From an uncultured Clostridia bacterium (GTDB taxonomy: Bacteria; Bacillota; Clostridia; TANB77; CAG-508), in assembly GCA_934182605.1 (NCBI GenBank), contig CAKPRQ010000001.1, positions 157,045 to 221,044 on the forward strand: a stretch of DNA of 64,000 nt. The letters are read 5' to 3'. The notes beneath the pieces were generated by a model that saw only the letters and a program-made list of their open reading frames with translations, searched no databases and had not been told where the DNA came from. Both the position numbers and the translations under genes were made by a program. Shown here piece by piece: positions 8,497 to 17,160 of the stretch. Numbering within the stretch: the first letter of the stretch is position 1; every line of letters starts with the position of its first letter.

Positions 8497-9072
8497 TTGA
8501 ATAATCTAACTGAAATAAGATGGCATGGTAGAGGCGGTCAAGGTACAAAAACAGCTTCATTGCTTTTAGCTGAAGTTGCATTTAGTACAGGAAAATATGT
8601 TCAAGGTTTTCCAGAATATGGTCCAGAAAGAATGGGAGCACCTTTAACAGCTTATAATAGGATTAGCGATTCACCTATTACAATACATAGCAATATATAT
8701 GAACCTGATTATGTAATAGTTGTAGATGATTCTCTTTTAGATTCTATAAATGTTACAGAAGGTTTAAAGAAAGATGGAGCAATTATAATAAATACAACCA
8801 AAAGTAAAGAAGAAATATCTAAAAAAATACCAAATTATAACAATATATATACAATGGATGCTAAAAAAATATCAATAGAAGCATTAGGTAAATACTTTCC
8901 AAATACACCAATGTTAGCTGCAATAGTAAAAGTTAGTAAAATTATGGATGAAAAAGCTTTCTTAAAAAATATGAAACAATCTTTTAACCATAAATTTTCT
9001 AAAAAACCAGAAGTAATAGATGGAAATATGAAAGCTTTAGAACTTGCTTTACAAAATATTAGTAAATTATAA
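8497..9072 (+). CDS. porG: 2-oxoacid:ferredoxin oxidoreductase gamma subunit
   Basis: This is the gamma chain of a pyruvate (or other 2-oxoacid):ferredoxin oxidoreductase, which makes acyl-CoA, CO2 and reduced ferredoxin. The N-terminal EIRWHGRGGQG is the gamma-subunit signature, followed by GFPEYGPERMGAP. I place the start at a TTG at 8497 because AAAAGGAGG lies six bases upstream; the longer reading frame to 8392 would begin inside the island 1 terminator and add a spurious hydrophobic leader. The protein is about 191 residues, normal for the family. First gene of a four-gene operon. Confidence 0.93.
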   Translation: MNNLTEIRWHGRGGQGTKTASLLLAEVAFSTGKYVQGFPEYGPERMGAPLTAYNRISDSPITIHSNIYEPDYVIVVDDSLLDSINVTEGLKKDGAIIINTTKSKEEISKKIPNYNNIYTMDAKKISIEALGKYFPNTPMLAAIVKVSKIMDEKAFLKNMKQSFNHKFSKKPEVIDGNMKALELALQNISKL

Positions 9073-9105
9073 TTGAATTATTACTAAAAAAGGAGATTTT
9101 TTATT

Positions 9106-9387
9106 ATGGAAATTAATCAAAACACACCATATAATAAAATGACTATTGGTGGAAATATATGTGAAGCTGGAAATGCAAGAAACTTTAAAACTGGTGACTG
9201 GCGTTCTGTTGCTCCAAAATGGATTGAAGAAAATTGTAAACAATGTGGCTTATGTTTTCCAGTTTGTCCAGAAGATGCAATACCAGTTACAAAAGAACAA
9301 AAAAGAACAGATTATGATTATGATGCTTGTAAAGGATGCGGTATTTGTGCAAAAGTATGTCCTTTTAAAGCTATAAAAATGGAATGA
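9106..9387 (+). CDS. porD: 2-oxoacid:ferredoxin oxidoreductase delta subunit (2[4Fe-4S] ferredoxin)
   Basis: The 93-residue electron-transfer chain of the complex. Two CxxCxxCxxxCP clusters are plain: CKQCGLCFPVCP and CKGCGICAKVCP, each binding one [4Fe-4S] centre that carries electrons from the TPP site to external ferredoxin. Spacing to porG is 33 bases with a clear AAGGAG before the ATG; porA starts 16 bases downstream. Order G-D-A-B is the usual one for four-subunit enzymes. Confidence 0.95.
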   Translation: MEINQNTPYNKMTIGGNICEAGNARNFKTGDWRSVAPKWIEENCKQCGLCFPVCPEDAIPVTKEQKRTDYDYDACKGCGICAKVCPFKAIKME

Positions 9388-9403
9388 GAGGAGTTTATAT
9401 AAT

Positions 9404-10594
9404 ATGAGTATAAGAGAAAGATTAAGTGGAAATGAAGCAACCGCTTTAGGTATGAAACAAATTAATCCTGATGTTGTTGCAGCTTTCCCAATTACACCAT
9501 CTACAGAAATACCACAATATTTTTCGACTTTTGTAAATAATGGAAGTGTAGACACAGAATTTATTGCAGTTGAAAGTGAACATAGTGCTATGAGTGCATG
9601 TATTGGAGCAGAAGCTGCCGGTGCTAGAGCTATGACTGCTACATCTTCAAACGGTTTAGCTTTAATGTGGGAAATGATAAACATTGCTTCTAGTTTACGT
9701 TTACCTATTGTAATGTCTTTAGTAAATAGAGCAATATCAGGACCTTTAAATATACATTGTGACCATTCAGATGCAATGGGAGTTAGAGATGCAGGTTGGA
9801 TTATGTTATTTTCTGAAAATAATCAAGAGGCTTATGATAATTTAATAATGGCTCACAGAATTGCTGAACATAGAGATGTTTTATTACCATTAATGGTATG
9901 CCAGGATGGATTTATAACTTCTCATTCTATTGAAAATATAGAACTTATAGAAGACGAAAAAGTAAAAGCTTTTGTTGGTAAATATGAGCCTAAGGAATAT
10001 TTATTGAATAAGCAAAATCCTTTATCTATAGGACCTTTAGATTTGCAAGCATATTTGTTTGAACATAAAGCAGCAGAAGCAGGTGCTATGAGAAATGCTA
10101 AAAAAGTTATTTTAGAAGTGGCAGATGATTTCGAAAAATTAACAGGTAGAAAATATAGTTTCTTTGAAGAATACAAACTAGAAGATGCAGAAATTGCAAT
10201 TATTTGTATGAATTCTACAGCTGGAACTGCAAAAGCAACTGTAGATAAATTAAGAAATAATGGTATTAAAGCAGGATTATTAAAATTAAGAGTATTTAGA
10301 CCATTCCCTGCTGAAGAAATTGCAAATGCTATATCCCATTTAAAAGCAGTTGCTATTTTAGATAGAGCAGATAGTTTAAATGGCGTAGGTGGAGTTTTAT
10401 TCCAAGATATTACATCAGCTTTATATGTGTATAACAAGAATGCAAAAGCAGTAAATTATATTTATGGGATAGGTGGTCGTGATACTAAAATGGATGACAT
10501 AGAAAAAGTATTTGATGACTTATTAGATATAAAAGATTCTGAAAACAAAATTGAAAATCCTTATAGATATTTAGGATTAAGGAAGGAGAATTAA
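9404..10594 (+). CDS. porA: 2-oxoacid:ferredoxin oxidoreductase alpha subunit
   Basis: A 396-residue alpha chain. The N-terminal pyrimidine-binding region contains GNEATALGMKQINPDVVAAF and AFPITPSTEIP, with the family ESEHSAMSACIGAEAAGARA stretch; the C-terminal part carries KLRVFRPFPAEEI, which belongs to the transketolase C-like domain. RBS GAGAGGAG precedes the ATG. The substrate (pyruvate versus 2-oxoisovalerate) cannot be fixed from sequence by eye, so the por name is provisional. It overlaps nothing and ends one base before porB. Confidence 0.93.
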   Translation: MSIRERLSGNEATALGMKQINPDVVAAFPITPSTEIPQYFSTFVNNGSVDTEFIAVESEHSAMSACIGAEAAGARAMTATSSNGLALMWEMINIASSLRLPIVMSLVNRAISGPLNIHCDHSDAMGVRDAGWIMLFSENNQEAYDNLIMAHRIAEHRDVLLPLMVCQDGFITSHSIENIELIEDEKVKAFVGKYEPKEYLLNKQNPLSIGPLDLQAYLFEHKAAEAGAMRNAKKVILEVADDFEKLTGRKYSFFEEYKLEDAEIAIICMNSTAGTAKATVDKLRNNGIKAGLLKLRVFRPFPAEEIANAISHLKAVAILDRADSLNGVGGVLFQDITSALYVYNKNAKAVNYIYGIGGRDTKMDDIEKVFDDLLDIKDSENKIENPYRYLGLRKEN

Positions 10595-10595
10595 G

Positions 10596-11555
10596 ATGGC
10601 ATATAATTTAAAAGAAATAATAGCAGAAAAACCATCTCGTTTTACATCTGGACATAGAATGTGTGCTGGTTGTGGTGCTCCAGTAGTTGCTAGAATGATT
10701 TTGAGAGCATTAAAAAAAGATGATTTTGCAGTAGTTTCAAATGCTACAGGTTGTATGGAAGTTGCTTCATTCATATATCCATATACAGCATGGACAGATT
10801 CATATATTCATACTGCTTTTGAAAACGCAGCAGCTACACTATCTGGTGTTGAAACTGCATATAAAGTTTTAAAAAAGAAAGGTCAAATTTCTGAAGATAC
10901 AGAAATAAAGTTTATTGCTTTTGGTGGAGATGGAGGAACTTATGATATAGGTTTACAAAGTTTGTCTGGTGCAATGGAAAGAGGACACGATATGGTATAT
11001 GTATGTTACGATAATGGTGCATATATGAATACCGGTATACAACGTTCATCAGCAACTCCAAAATTTGCAGACACAACAACTACACCAGCTGGGGAAGTTA
11101 TTCCTGGAAAAATGCAATCAAGAAAAGATTTAACAGAAATATTAGCAGCACATCATATACCTTATGCAGCTCAAACAATAGCAACTGCAAACTTTAAAGA
11201 CTTATATGAGAAATCTGAAAAAGCAATTTACACAAAAGGTCCATGTTTCTTAAACGTATTAGCACCTTGCCCAAGAGGATGGGGATATAATACGGAAGAT
11301 TTAATGACTATTAACAAATTAGCGGTAGATACTTGTTATTGGCCTTTATATGAAGTTGTAGATGGTAAATATATCGTAAATTATAAACCAGCTAAAAAAC
11401 TTCCTATAGAAGAATTTTTAAGACCACAAAAACGTTTTCATCATATGTTTAAAAGTGGAAATGAGTGGATGCTAGAAGAATTCCAAAAAGAAGTTGATGC
11501 TAGATGGGAAGCTCTTTTGAAATTAGAAAAAATGAGTAATGTTACAATTCAGTAA
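10596..11555 (+). CDS. porB: 2-oxoacid:ferredoxin oxidoreductase beta subunit, C-terminus rewritten by a repeat insertion
   Basis: The beta chain (319 residues) binds thiamine pyrophosphate: MCAGCGAP near residue 27 is the early cysteine motif, GDGGTYDIGLQSLSGAMERG is the TPP-binding GDG segment, and APCPRGWGY is the conserved late motif. The final codons NVTIQ and the TAA stop are not ancestral: Val-Thr-Ile-Gln-stop is the end of short repeat E3 (11541-11595). Joining the two copies of its 7-bp target duplication restores a reading that would end MSNK then TAG. The enzyme core is intact, so it is probably functional. Confidence 0.93.
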   Translation: MAYNLKEIIAEKPSRFTSGHRMCAGCGAPVVARMILRALKKDDFAVVSNATGCMEVASFIYPYTAWTDSYIHTAFENAAATLSGVETAYKVLKKKGQISEDTEIKFIAFGGDGGTYDIGLQSLSGAMERGHDMVYVCYDNGAYMNTGIQRSSATPKFADTTTTPAGEVIPGKMQSRKDLTEILAAHHIPYAAQTIATANFKDLYEKSEKAIYTKGPCFLNVLAPCPRGWGYNTEDLMTINKLAVDTCYWPLYEVVDGKYIVNYKPAKKLPIEEFLRPQKRFHHMFKSGNEWMLEEFQKEVDARWEALLKLEKMSNVTIQ

Positions 11556-11595
11556 AAGAACTTTAATTGATACAAAATAGTTACCGAATTGTAAC
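11541..11595 (+). repeat. Short MITE-like element, copy E3 (55 bp) with 7-bp target duplication
   Basis: The ends GTTACAATTCAG and CCGAATTGTAAC are inverted. It is flanked on both sides by GAGTAAT (11534-11540 and 11596-11602), a direct repeat expected from transposition. The left end lies inside porB and provides its stop codon. Confidence 0.9.
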
Positions 11596-11624
11596 GAGTA
11601 ATAAATAGAAATGTATTTTAAACC

Positions 11625-11653
11625 TTGATTTACATAAATTTTTATGATACAAT
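11625..11653 (+). promoter_or_regulatory. Likely promoter of island gene 2
   Basis: TTGATT (11625-11630), a 17-base spacer and TACAAT (11648-11653). The AAGGAG ribosome site follows about 40 bases later, just before the ATG at 11703. Confidence 0.65.
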
Positions 11654-11702
11654 AGTACTATCATGGCTTTATGCCAATTAAAAAACACAAGGAGATTTTT
11701 CC

Positions 11703-12131
11703 ATGTCTAGCAATTCGATTATGCACAGAATGTCCGAGTTCGAATTCCTTGTTGAGGAGACTCAGCGTCTTGACAAAGAACTGGGTAAAAGAAGGAAACT
11801 TCTTGCTTCTCTTCCCCAAGAGTGCAAACATGAAATCATCATCCATTTTGGTATAGATGATTTCCGTCCTGAAAAAAAGAACATCATTTCCGGTTTCCTA
11901 TACTGTCCCCTTTGTGGGAAAACCAACTTCAAGCTGGCCATTAACCCCAATGGGCAAAGTTTTGTGCTTTGCAAGAACGTTCCGGTAGACGATGCAAGGC
12001 AAAAGTTGAGTGCAATACAACGAATTCTCAAAATGGGCTTGCAAGCATATGGCAATAAAAAGTTGCCGGATGTCCTTGAAAAACTAAAAAAATATTACGC
12101 TCTTAAACATTACAGGGTAAAAATCCTGTAG
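11703..12131 (+). CDS. Unknown protein with possible zinc-binding CPLC motif (island 2)
   Basis: A 142-residue protein that I do not recognise. An N-terminal charged helix (residues 8-40, possible coiled coil) precedes a middle segment with CPLCGKTNF and a later LCKN cysteine, suggestive of a partial zinc ribbon; the C-terminal third is basic and helical (KKYYALKHYRVK). Base composition is clearly richer in G and C than its neighbours, with CTG, GCC, CCC, TCC and CGT codons in use. It has its own promoter, an AAGGAG site and a terminator with a perfect GC-rich stem. It sits between the por operon and convergent rnr. The architecture matches islands 1 and 3. Function unknown. Confidence 0.65.
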   Translation: MSSNSIMHRMSEFEFLVEETQRLDKELGKRRKLLASLPQECKHEIIIHFGIDDFRPEKKNIISGFLYCPLCGKTNFKLAINPNGQSFVLCKNVPVDDARQKLSAIQRILKMGLQAYGNKKLPDVLEKLKKYYALKHYRVKIL

Positions 12132-12179
12132 TGCGGATTTAACGTGATGCCAATTTGGCACAGATTTCTAAGTGTTTCC

Positions 12180-12204
12180 AAGCCGGCAAATTTTGCCGGC
12201 TTTT
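12180..12204 (+). terminator. Intrinsic terminator of island 2
   Basis: AGCCGGCAA (12181-12189) pairs with TTGCCGGCT (12193-12201), then T residues. The stem is much richer in G and C than host terminators nearby. Confidence 0.9.
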
Positions 12205-12208
12205 GATT

Positions 12209-14179
12209 TTATATTATAGCAAAACTTATTCTTCTTAAAGTTTTATTCGCCTCTATTACTTTTACTCTTATCTTCTCTCCTACTTTATATACTACTCTAG
12301 TTCTCTCCCCTGTTAGAGTTTTATGTTCATCGTCATATATAAAATACTCATCACCTAAATTTTCAAAACGTATTAATCCTTCTACAGTATTCTCCAATTC
12401 TACATAAATACCAAAATTAGTGACATTTGATATTATTCCTTCGTACTCTTTTCCAATTCTACTTTCCATATACTCTGCCATTTTTATGTCTATACTTTCT
12501 CTTTCTACTTTTTGAGCAGTCTTTTCTGATTCTGAAGATGTTTTAGCAAATTTTTCTGCTTGTTTCGCAAATTTTTGCTTTTTATTGTCACTAGCTTCAA
12601 AATATTCAGATATAATCCTGTGAATAAATAAGTCCGGATACCTTCTAATTGGTGATGTAAAATGACAATAATACTTACTACCAATGCCAAAATGTCCTAT
12701 ATTTTTAGCCTCATATTTCGCTAGTTTTAAAGTTCTTAATACTAAGTTTAAAATAACTTTTTCTTCCTCTTTTCCCTTTATTTCTTCTATTAATTTAGAA
12801 AATTCTGTTGGATATATTTTATTATCTTTTGAGATTTTAATTCTATAATTAAAATTATATAAAAATTTATTCAATTCTCTTACTTTTTCAACATCTGGCT
12901 CTTCGTGAACTCTATAAATAAAGGGTACATCTAACCAGAAAAACTTTTCGGCAATACTTTCATTTGCAGTAAGCATAAATTGCTCTATAATCTCATTTGC
13001 AAATGTAGTTTCATACCTTTTTACATCTACACATTTTCCATTTTCATCTAAGACAATTTTACTTTCTGGAATATCTAAATTTAAATATCCATTTTTTAAT
13101 CTTCGTGTCTTTAATATATGTGCCAATTCTTCCATTAATTTAAAATTTTCTATATACTTTTCATATTTCTTACAAACTTTTCTATCTGAATTACTTATAA
13201 TTTTATAAACGTCTGTATAACTCATTCTTTCTGTTACTTTAATAATTGCTTTATAAACATCTGATGAAACTACTCGTCCGTTTTTATCAATTTCCATTGT
13301 TACAGATAATGTAAAACGTTCCTCACCTGCATTTAAACTACATATACCATTAGAAAGTTCAAATGGTAACATAGGTATTACTCTATCTAACATATATATA
13401 CTTGTACCTCTTAAACGAGCTTCTTTATCTAACTCAGAACCAGATTTAACATAGTAACTTACGTCTGCAATATGAACATCTAGAATGTAATTTCCATCTT
13501 TATTTTTCTTAACTGAAACTGCATCGTCTAAATCTTTTGCATCTTCACCGTCTATAGTAAAAATAATATCATTTCTTAAATCAACACGATTAGGAATATC
13601 TTTTTTGTCTATTAATTGATTAATACTTCTTGCCTCATCTAAAACAGAAATTGGGAATTCGTAAGGTAATTTATATTCCTTAATCAAAGATAGCATATCT
13701 ACTCCAGCTTCATCTATCCTACCTAAAACTTCTATAACTTTTCCCTCTGCATTTTTATCTTTTTCTGGATATTTAGTAAGTTTAACAACAACTTTATCAT
13801 TATTCTTAGCACCATTAAAATATTTTTTAGGTATGAATATATCTGTACCCAAATTTTTGTTATCCGGCACTACAAAACCAAAATTTTGACTTTTTTGAAA
13901 AAGCCCTACTATAGTATCATTTTTATGTTTAAGAATTTTTACTATTTTACCTTCTATACTTTTGCCTTCACTTACCTCATTATCTAATAAAGAAACTAAA
14001 ACAGTATCTCCATCTAAAGCATTAAGTTTATTATTATCTTTAGATATAAATATATCAGAATTTAATTTTTCCTTTAAAAATTCGTTTAATTCGACAAAAC
14101 CATAACCTTTTTCTTTAGATACAAAAGTTCCTTCTAAAAATTGTTCACTATCTTCTTTTTTAAGTTTATTTCTTTTCAT
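12209..14179 (-). CDS. rnr: Ribonuclease R
   Basis: RNase R is a 3'-5' exoribonuclease (RNB family) that degrades structured RNA. The order is N-terminal cold-shock/OB domains (residues ~10-150), the RNB catalytic domain with TIDGEDAKDLDDAVSV (the Asp cluster that binds Mg2+), RVHEEPDVEKV and HFTSPIRRYPDLFIHR, then a C-terminal S1 domain (GIISNVTNFGIYVEL). I choose the ATG at 14179, with GGTGGTGA upstream, rather than a TTG 15 bases earlier. The 656-residue length is slightly short because the C-terminal basic tail is missing. In many Firmicutes rnr neighbours smpB; here it does not. Confidence 0.95.
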   Translation of the reverse strand: MKRNKLKKEDSEQFLEGTFVSKEKGYGFVELNEFLKEKLNSDIFISKDNNKLNALDGDTVLVSLLDNEVSEGKSIEGKIVKILKHKNDTIVGLFQKSQNFGFVVPDNKNLGTDIFIPKKYFNGAKNNDKVVVKLTKYPEKDKNAEGKVIEVLGRIDEAGVDMLSLIKEYKLPYEFPISVLDEARSINQLIDKKDIPNRVDLRNDIIFTIDGEDAKDLDDAVSVKKNKDGNYILDVHIADVSYYVKSGSELDKEARLRGTSIYMLDRVIPMLPFELSNGICSLNAGEERFTLSVTMEIDKNGRVVSSDVYKAIIKVTERMSYTDVYKIISNSDRKVCKKYEKYIENFKLMEELAHILKTRRLKNGYLNLDIPESKIVLDENGKCVDVKRYETTFANEIIEQFMLTANESIAEKFFWLDVPFIYRVHEEPDVEKVRELNKFLYNFNYRIKISKDNKIYPTEFSKLIEEIKGKEEEKVILNLVLRTLKLAKYEAKNIGHFGIGSKYYCHFTSPIRRYPDLFIHRIISEYFEASDNKKQKFAKQAEKFAKTSSESEKTAQKVERESIDIKMAEYMESRIGKEYEGIISNVTNFGIYVELENTVEGLIRFENLGDEYFIYDDEHKTLTGERTRVVYKVGEKIRVKVIEANKTLRRISFAII

Positions 14180-14269
14180 ATATTTCACCACCAATTATTA
14201 CTAAAAATTTCTATTAAATACATATAATATTATAACAGATATTATAATACTTATGCAAGTACCATATTA

Positions 14270-14349
14270 CCACATGGTGACACAATCCGGGTCTTGACTC
14301 GCAAATAGCTATATATCAAGGTTTAGATAAATACCTGCCGAGTTGTTAC
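14270..14349 (-). repeat. MITE-like hairpin element, copy E4 (truncated)
   Basis: Read on the minus strand it begins GTAACAACTCGG and keeps the left stem and the core GAGTCAAGACCCGGATTGTG, but the right arm is lost after CACCATG. Its left stem reads AACCTTGATATATAGC, differing from the commoner AATCGTGATATATAGC. It lies just past the atp operon terminator. Confidence 0.8.
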
Positions 14350-14363
14350 TTGGCAATTTAGTA

Positions 14364-14398
14364 ACAATAAAAAGAGTTAAAATCATAATTTTTAACTC
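14364..14398 (-). terminator. ATP synthase operon terminator
   Basis: On the minus strand GAGTTAAAA pairs with TTTTAACTC (14390-14398 with 14374-14382), followed by a T-rich run. It lies 10 bases past the atpC stop. Confidence 0.85.
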
Positions 14399-14408
14399 CT
14401 TTCATTTT

Positions 14409-14828
14409 CTAATTTCTATTATTCATTGTTCCAGCAGTTTTAATTCTTGCATTATAACGTCTAATAGAAGCTTGTAATTCTGCCTTCATACCTAAATCAT
14501 TTTTAGGATCACTTAATTCTTCTTCTGCTCTTTTTACCTTATTAAGATTCATATCAACATCTATTTCGTCGTTCCATAAAGCATCATCAACAATCACAGT
14601 TACTTTATTCGTAGTAATTTCAATAAATCCTTCTGTAATAAAAGCAAGCTTGCACTCTTTTTCGCATTCAATTTTTAAAGTACAATCTCTATTCGCAACT
14701 AACATTGGAATATGATCTGCCATTACTCCCATTTGTCCGTTTTCTGTTTCAAATACAATACTTAGTACTTCACCAACAAAAAATTTTCTCATTGGAGTAA
14801 CTACTTCCAATTTAAATAATTTTGCCAT
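14409..14828 (-). CDS. atpC: ATP synthase epsilon subunit
   Basis: Epsilon is part of the F1 central stalk and regulates hydrolysis. The 139-residue protein has the N-terminal beta-sandwich (LEVVTPMRKFFVGEV, GQMGVMADHIPML) and a shorter C-terminal helical pair (KRAEEELSDPK, AELQASIRRYNARIKTA). Start ATG with AAGGAATG upstream. Last gene of the operon, directly before the terminator, with 24 bases from atpD. Confidence 0.96.
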   Translation of the reverse strand: MAKLFKLEVVTPMRKFFVGEVLSIVFETENGQMGVMADHIPMLVANRDCTLKIECEKECKLAFITEGFIEITTNKVTVIVDDALWNDEIDVDMNLNKVKRAEEELSDPKNDLGMKAELQASIRRYNARIKTAGTMNNRN

Positions 14829-14852
14829 ATAATCTCATTCCTTTCTTGAGAC

Positions 14853-16241
14853 TTATTTCATATTTTCAGCATTTTTTATAACATCATCTATAGTTCCCAT
14901 CATATAGAAGGCTGCTTCTGGATAATCATCCATATTACCAGAAATTATTTCTTTAAATCCTCTTATTGTTTCTTTTACAGGAACATATTTACCTGGTCTA
15001 CCTGTAAATTGTTCTGCTACAAAGAATGGTTGTGATAAGAATTTTTGGATTTTTCTTGCTCTAAATACTACTTGTTTATCTTCTTCAGATAATTCATCCA
15101 TACCTAATATAGCAATTATATCTTGTAATTCTTTATATCTTTGTAACATTTCTTGAACCTTTCTAGCTGTTTCATAATGTTCTTTACCTACAATACGTGG
15201 GTCTAATATTCTTGAAGATGATTCTAACGGATCTACAGCTGGATAAATACCTAATTCTGATATTGATCTTGATAATGCTGTTATAGCGTCTAAGTGTGCG
15301 AATGTTGTTGCTGGTGCTGGGTCAGTATAGTCATCAGCTGGTACATATACGGCTTGAATTGATGTGATTGAACCTTTTCTAGTAGATGCAATTCTTTCTT
15401 GTAAAGCTCCTACGTCTGTTCCTAATGTTGGTTGATAACCTACGGCAGATGGTATTCTTCCTAATAATGCTGATACTTCTGAACCCGCTTGTATAAAACG
15501 GAATATATTATCAACAAAGAATAATACATCTTGGTTTTTAACATCTCTAAAGTATTCTGCCATTGTTAATCCTGTTAATGCTACTCTCATTCTTGCTCCA
15601 GGTGGTTCGTTCATTTGTCCAAATACTAAAGCTGTTTTATCTATAACTCCTGATTCTCTCATTTCTTGAATTAAGTCATTACCTTCTCTTGAACGTTCAC
15701 CAACACCTGTAAATACAGAATATCCACCATGTTGAGTAGCTATACTACTTATTAATTCTTGAATTAATACTGTTTTTCCTACACCTGCTCCACCAAATAG
15801 ACCTACTTTACCACCTTTTGCATAAGGTGCTAATAAATCTATAACTTTTATACCAGTTTCAAACATTTCTGCAACAGGTTTTTGGTCTACTAAAGATGGG
15901 GCTGCTCTATGTATTTCCCACTTTTCTTTAGCTTTAACTGGCTCACCTTCATCTATTGTATCTCCTAATACGTTGAAAACTCTACCTAATACTTCATTTC
16001 CAACAGGAGTTTTTATTGAAGTTCCAGTATCTATAGCTTTCATTCCTCTTTTTAAACCTTCTGTAGCTGCCATAGATACACATCTTACAGTGTCTCCACC
16101 TAAGTGTTGCATAACTTCAGCTACAATATTTTTATCTCCTACAGGAATGTTTATTGCATTATATAAATTTGGCAAATTATCTTTACTAAATTTTATATCT
16201 AATACTGCTCCAATAACTTGAGTTATTTTACCTTCATTCAC
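14853..16241 (-). CDS. atpD: ATP synthase beta subunit (GTG start)
   Basis: This is the catalytic F1 subunit. The Walker A loop is GGAGVGKTVLIQE; GERSREGNDL and the catalytic-site segment VALTGLTMAEYFRD follow; near the C-terminus is the DELSEEDK element. I start at the GTG at 16241, with AAAGGAT nine bases before it, giving 462 residues beginning VNEGKITQVIGAVLDI. The longer frame to 16289 would run back through the atpG stop codon and lacks a ribosome site. Confidence 0.96.
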   Translation of the reverse strand: MNEGKITQVIGAVLDIKFSKDNLPNLYNAINIPVGDKNIVAEVMQHLGGDTVRCVSMAATEGLKRGMKAIDTGTSIKTPVGNEVLGRVFNVLGDTIDEGEPVKAKEKWEIHRAAPSLVDQKPVAEMFETGIKVIDLLAPYAKGGKVGLFGGAGVGKTVLIQELISSIATQHGGYSVFTGVGERSREGNDLIQEMRESGVIDKTALVFGQMNEPPGARMRVALTGLTMAEYFRDVKNQDVLFFVDNIFRFIQAGSEVSALLGRIPSAVGYQPTLGTDVGALQERIASTRKGSITSIQAVYVPADDYTDPAPATTFAHLDAITALSRSISELGIYPAVDPLESSSRILDPRIVGKEHYETARKVQEMLQRYKELQDIIAILGMDELSEEDKQVVFRARKIQKFLSQPFFVAEQFTGRPGKYVPVKETIRGFKEIISGNMDDYPEAAFYMMGTIDDVIKNAENMK

Positions 16242-16269
16242 TATAAAACTATCCTTTCTATAATTTATT

Positions 16270-17130
16270 TTACACATTTGTTGCGCCACTTATAATTTCT
16301 GTAATTTCTTGTGTAATAGCTGCTTGTCTTGCTCTGTTATAATTTAAAGTTAATTTTGATACCATTTTTTCTGCATTTGATGTTGCATTGTCCATAGCAT
16401 TCATTCTTGAAAAGTTTTCACTTACAAATGCTTCAACCATTCCACCATATATAATACCTTTTACATATTTTCTTGTTAATACATCAAATACTATTTCTGG
16501 TGATGGCTCTATTTCTAATTCGCTATAATCCTTTCCTGAACTATTTTCAAAGTCTTTTTTCTCCAAAGGCAACAATTTTATTGAATGTGGTTTAAGATTC
16601 ATTGCTGATTCCATTTCTGTGTAAATTAATTCCACTTCATCTATCTGTCCTTCTTTAAATAATTTTATTATATTCCTTGAAATTTTACGTGCTACCTTTA
16701 CATTTACATCATATGCCTCAAATCCTACATTTTCATTTACATTATATCCATTTCTAATTAAGAAATTTTTAATTGTATTACCTATTGGAAAAACTATATC
16801 ATTTTCTTTATCTACTAGTTTTGTAACAAATTTTATAACATTTATATTATATCCACCTGTTAAGCCACTATCTGATGAAAATACTATGTATGCCTTTTTT
16901 CTATTAGGTTTATCTAATCTTTTATTAAAATATTCTATTTCCATATCCGGTACACGTTTTAATATTTCTGTCATAGTTTCTTGGATTTGCTTGAAAAATG
17001 GTAATGTTATTTCATGCATTTCACGTGCTTTTTTTAATTTAACAGCAGCAATTAATTTCATTGCTTTTGTTATTTTTTTAGTTTCATTTACTCCTTTAAT
17101 ATGGAGCTTTATCTCACGGGGATTAGCCAA
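16270..17130 (-). CDS. atpG: ATP synthase gamma subunit (TTG start)
   Basis: Gamma is the rotor shaft inside the alpha3-beta3 ring. The N-terminal helix (REIKLHIKGVNETKKITKAMKLIAAVKLKKA) and the C-terminal helix (RMNAMDNATSNAEKMVSKLTLNYNRARQAAITQEI) are the coiled coil of the shaft; quotations are trimmed to key segments: ITKAMKLIAAVKL and NRARQAAITQEI. The start is a TTG at 17130 with CGGAGTG upstream; no better ATG exists in frame. 286 residues, normal length. Confidence 0.95.
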   Translation of the reverse strand: MANPREIKLHIKGVNETKKITKAMKLIAAVKLKKAREMHEITLPFFKQIQETMTEILKRVPDMEIEYFNKRLDKPNRKKAYIVFSSDSGLTGGYNINVIKFVTKLVDKENDIVFPIGNTIKNFLIRNGYNVNENVGFEAYDVNVKVARKISRNIIKLFKEGQIDEVELIYTEMESAMNLKPHSIKLLPLEKKDFENSSGKDYSELEIEPSPEIVFDVLTRKYVKGIIYGGMVEAFVSENFSRMNAMDNATSNAEKMVSKLTLNYNRARQAAITQEITEIISGATNV

Positions 17131-17160
17131 TTTAATTCACTCCGTTTCCTATAATTTCAA

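Noticed and set aside
11671..11856. 61-codon ORF in another frame of island 2
   Set aside because: Shadow of the 142-codon ORF, which has the better ribosome site and terminator placement.
16242..16289. Upstream start for atpD
   Set aside because: It would overlap the end of atpG and lacks a ribosome site; the GTG at 16241 fits family length.
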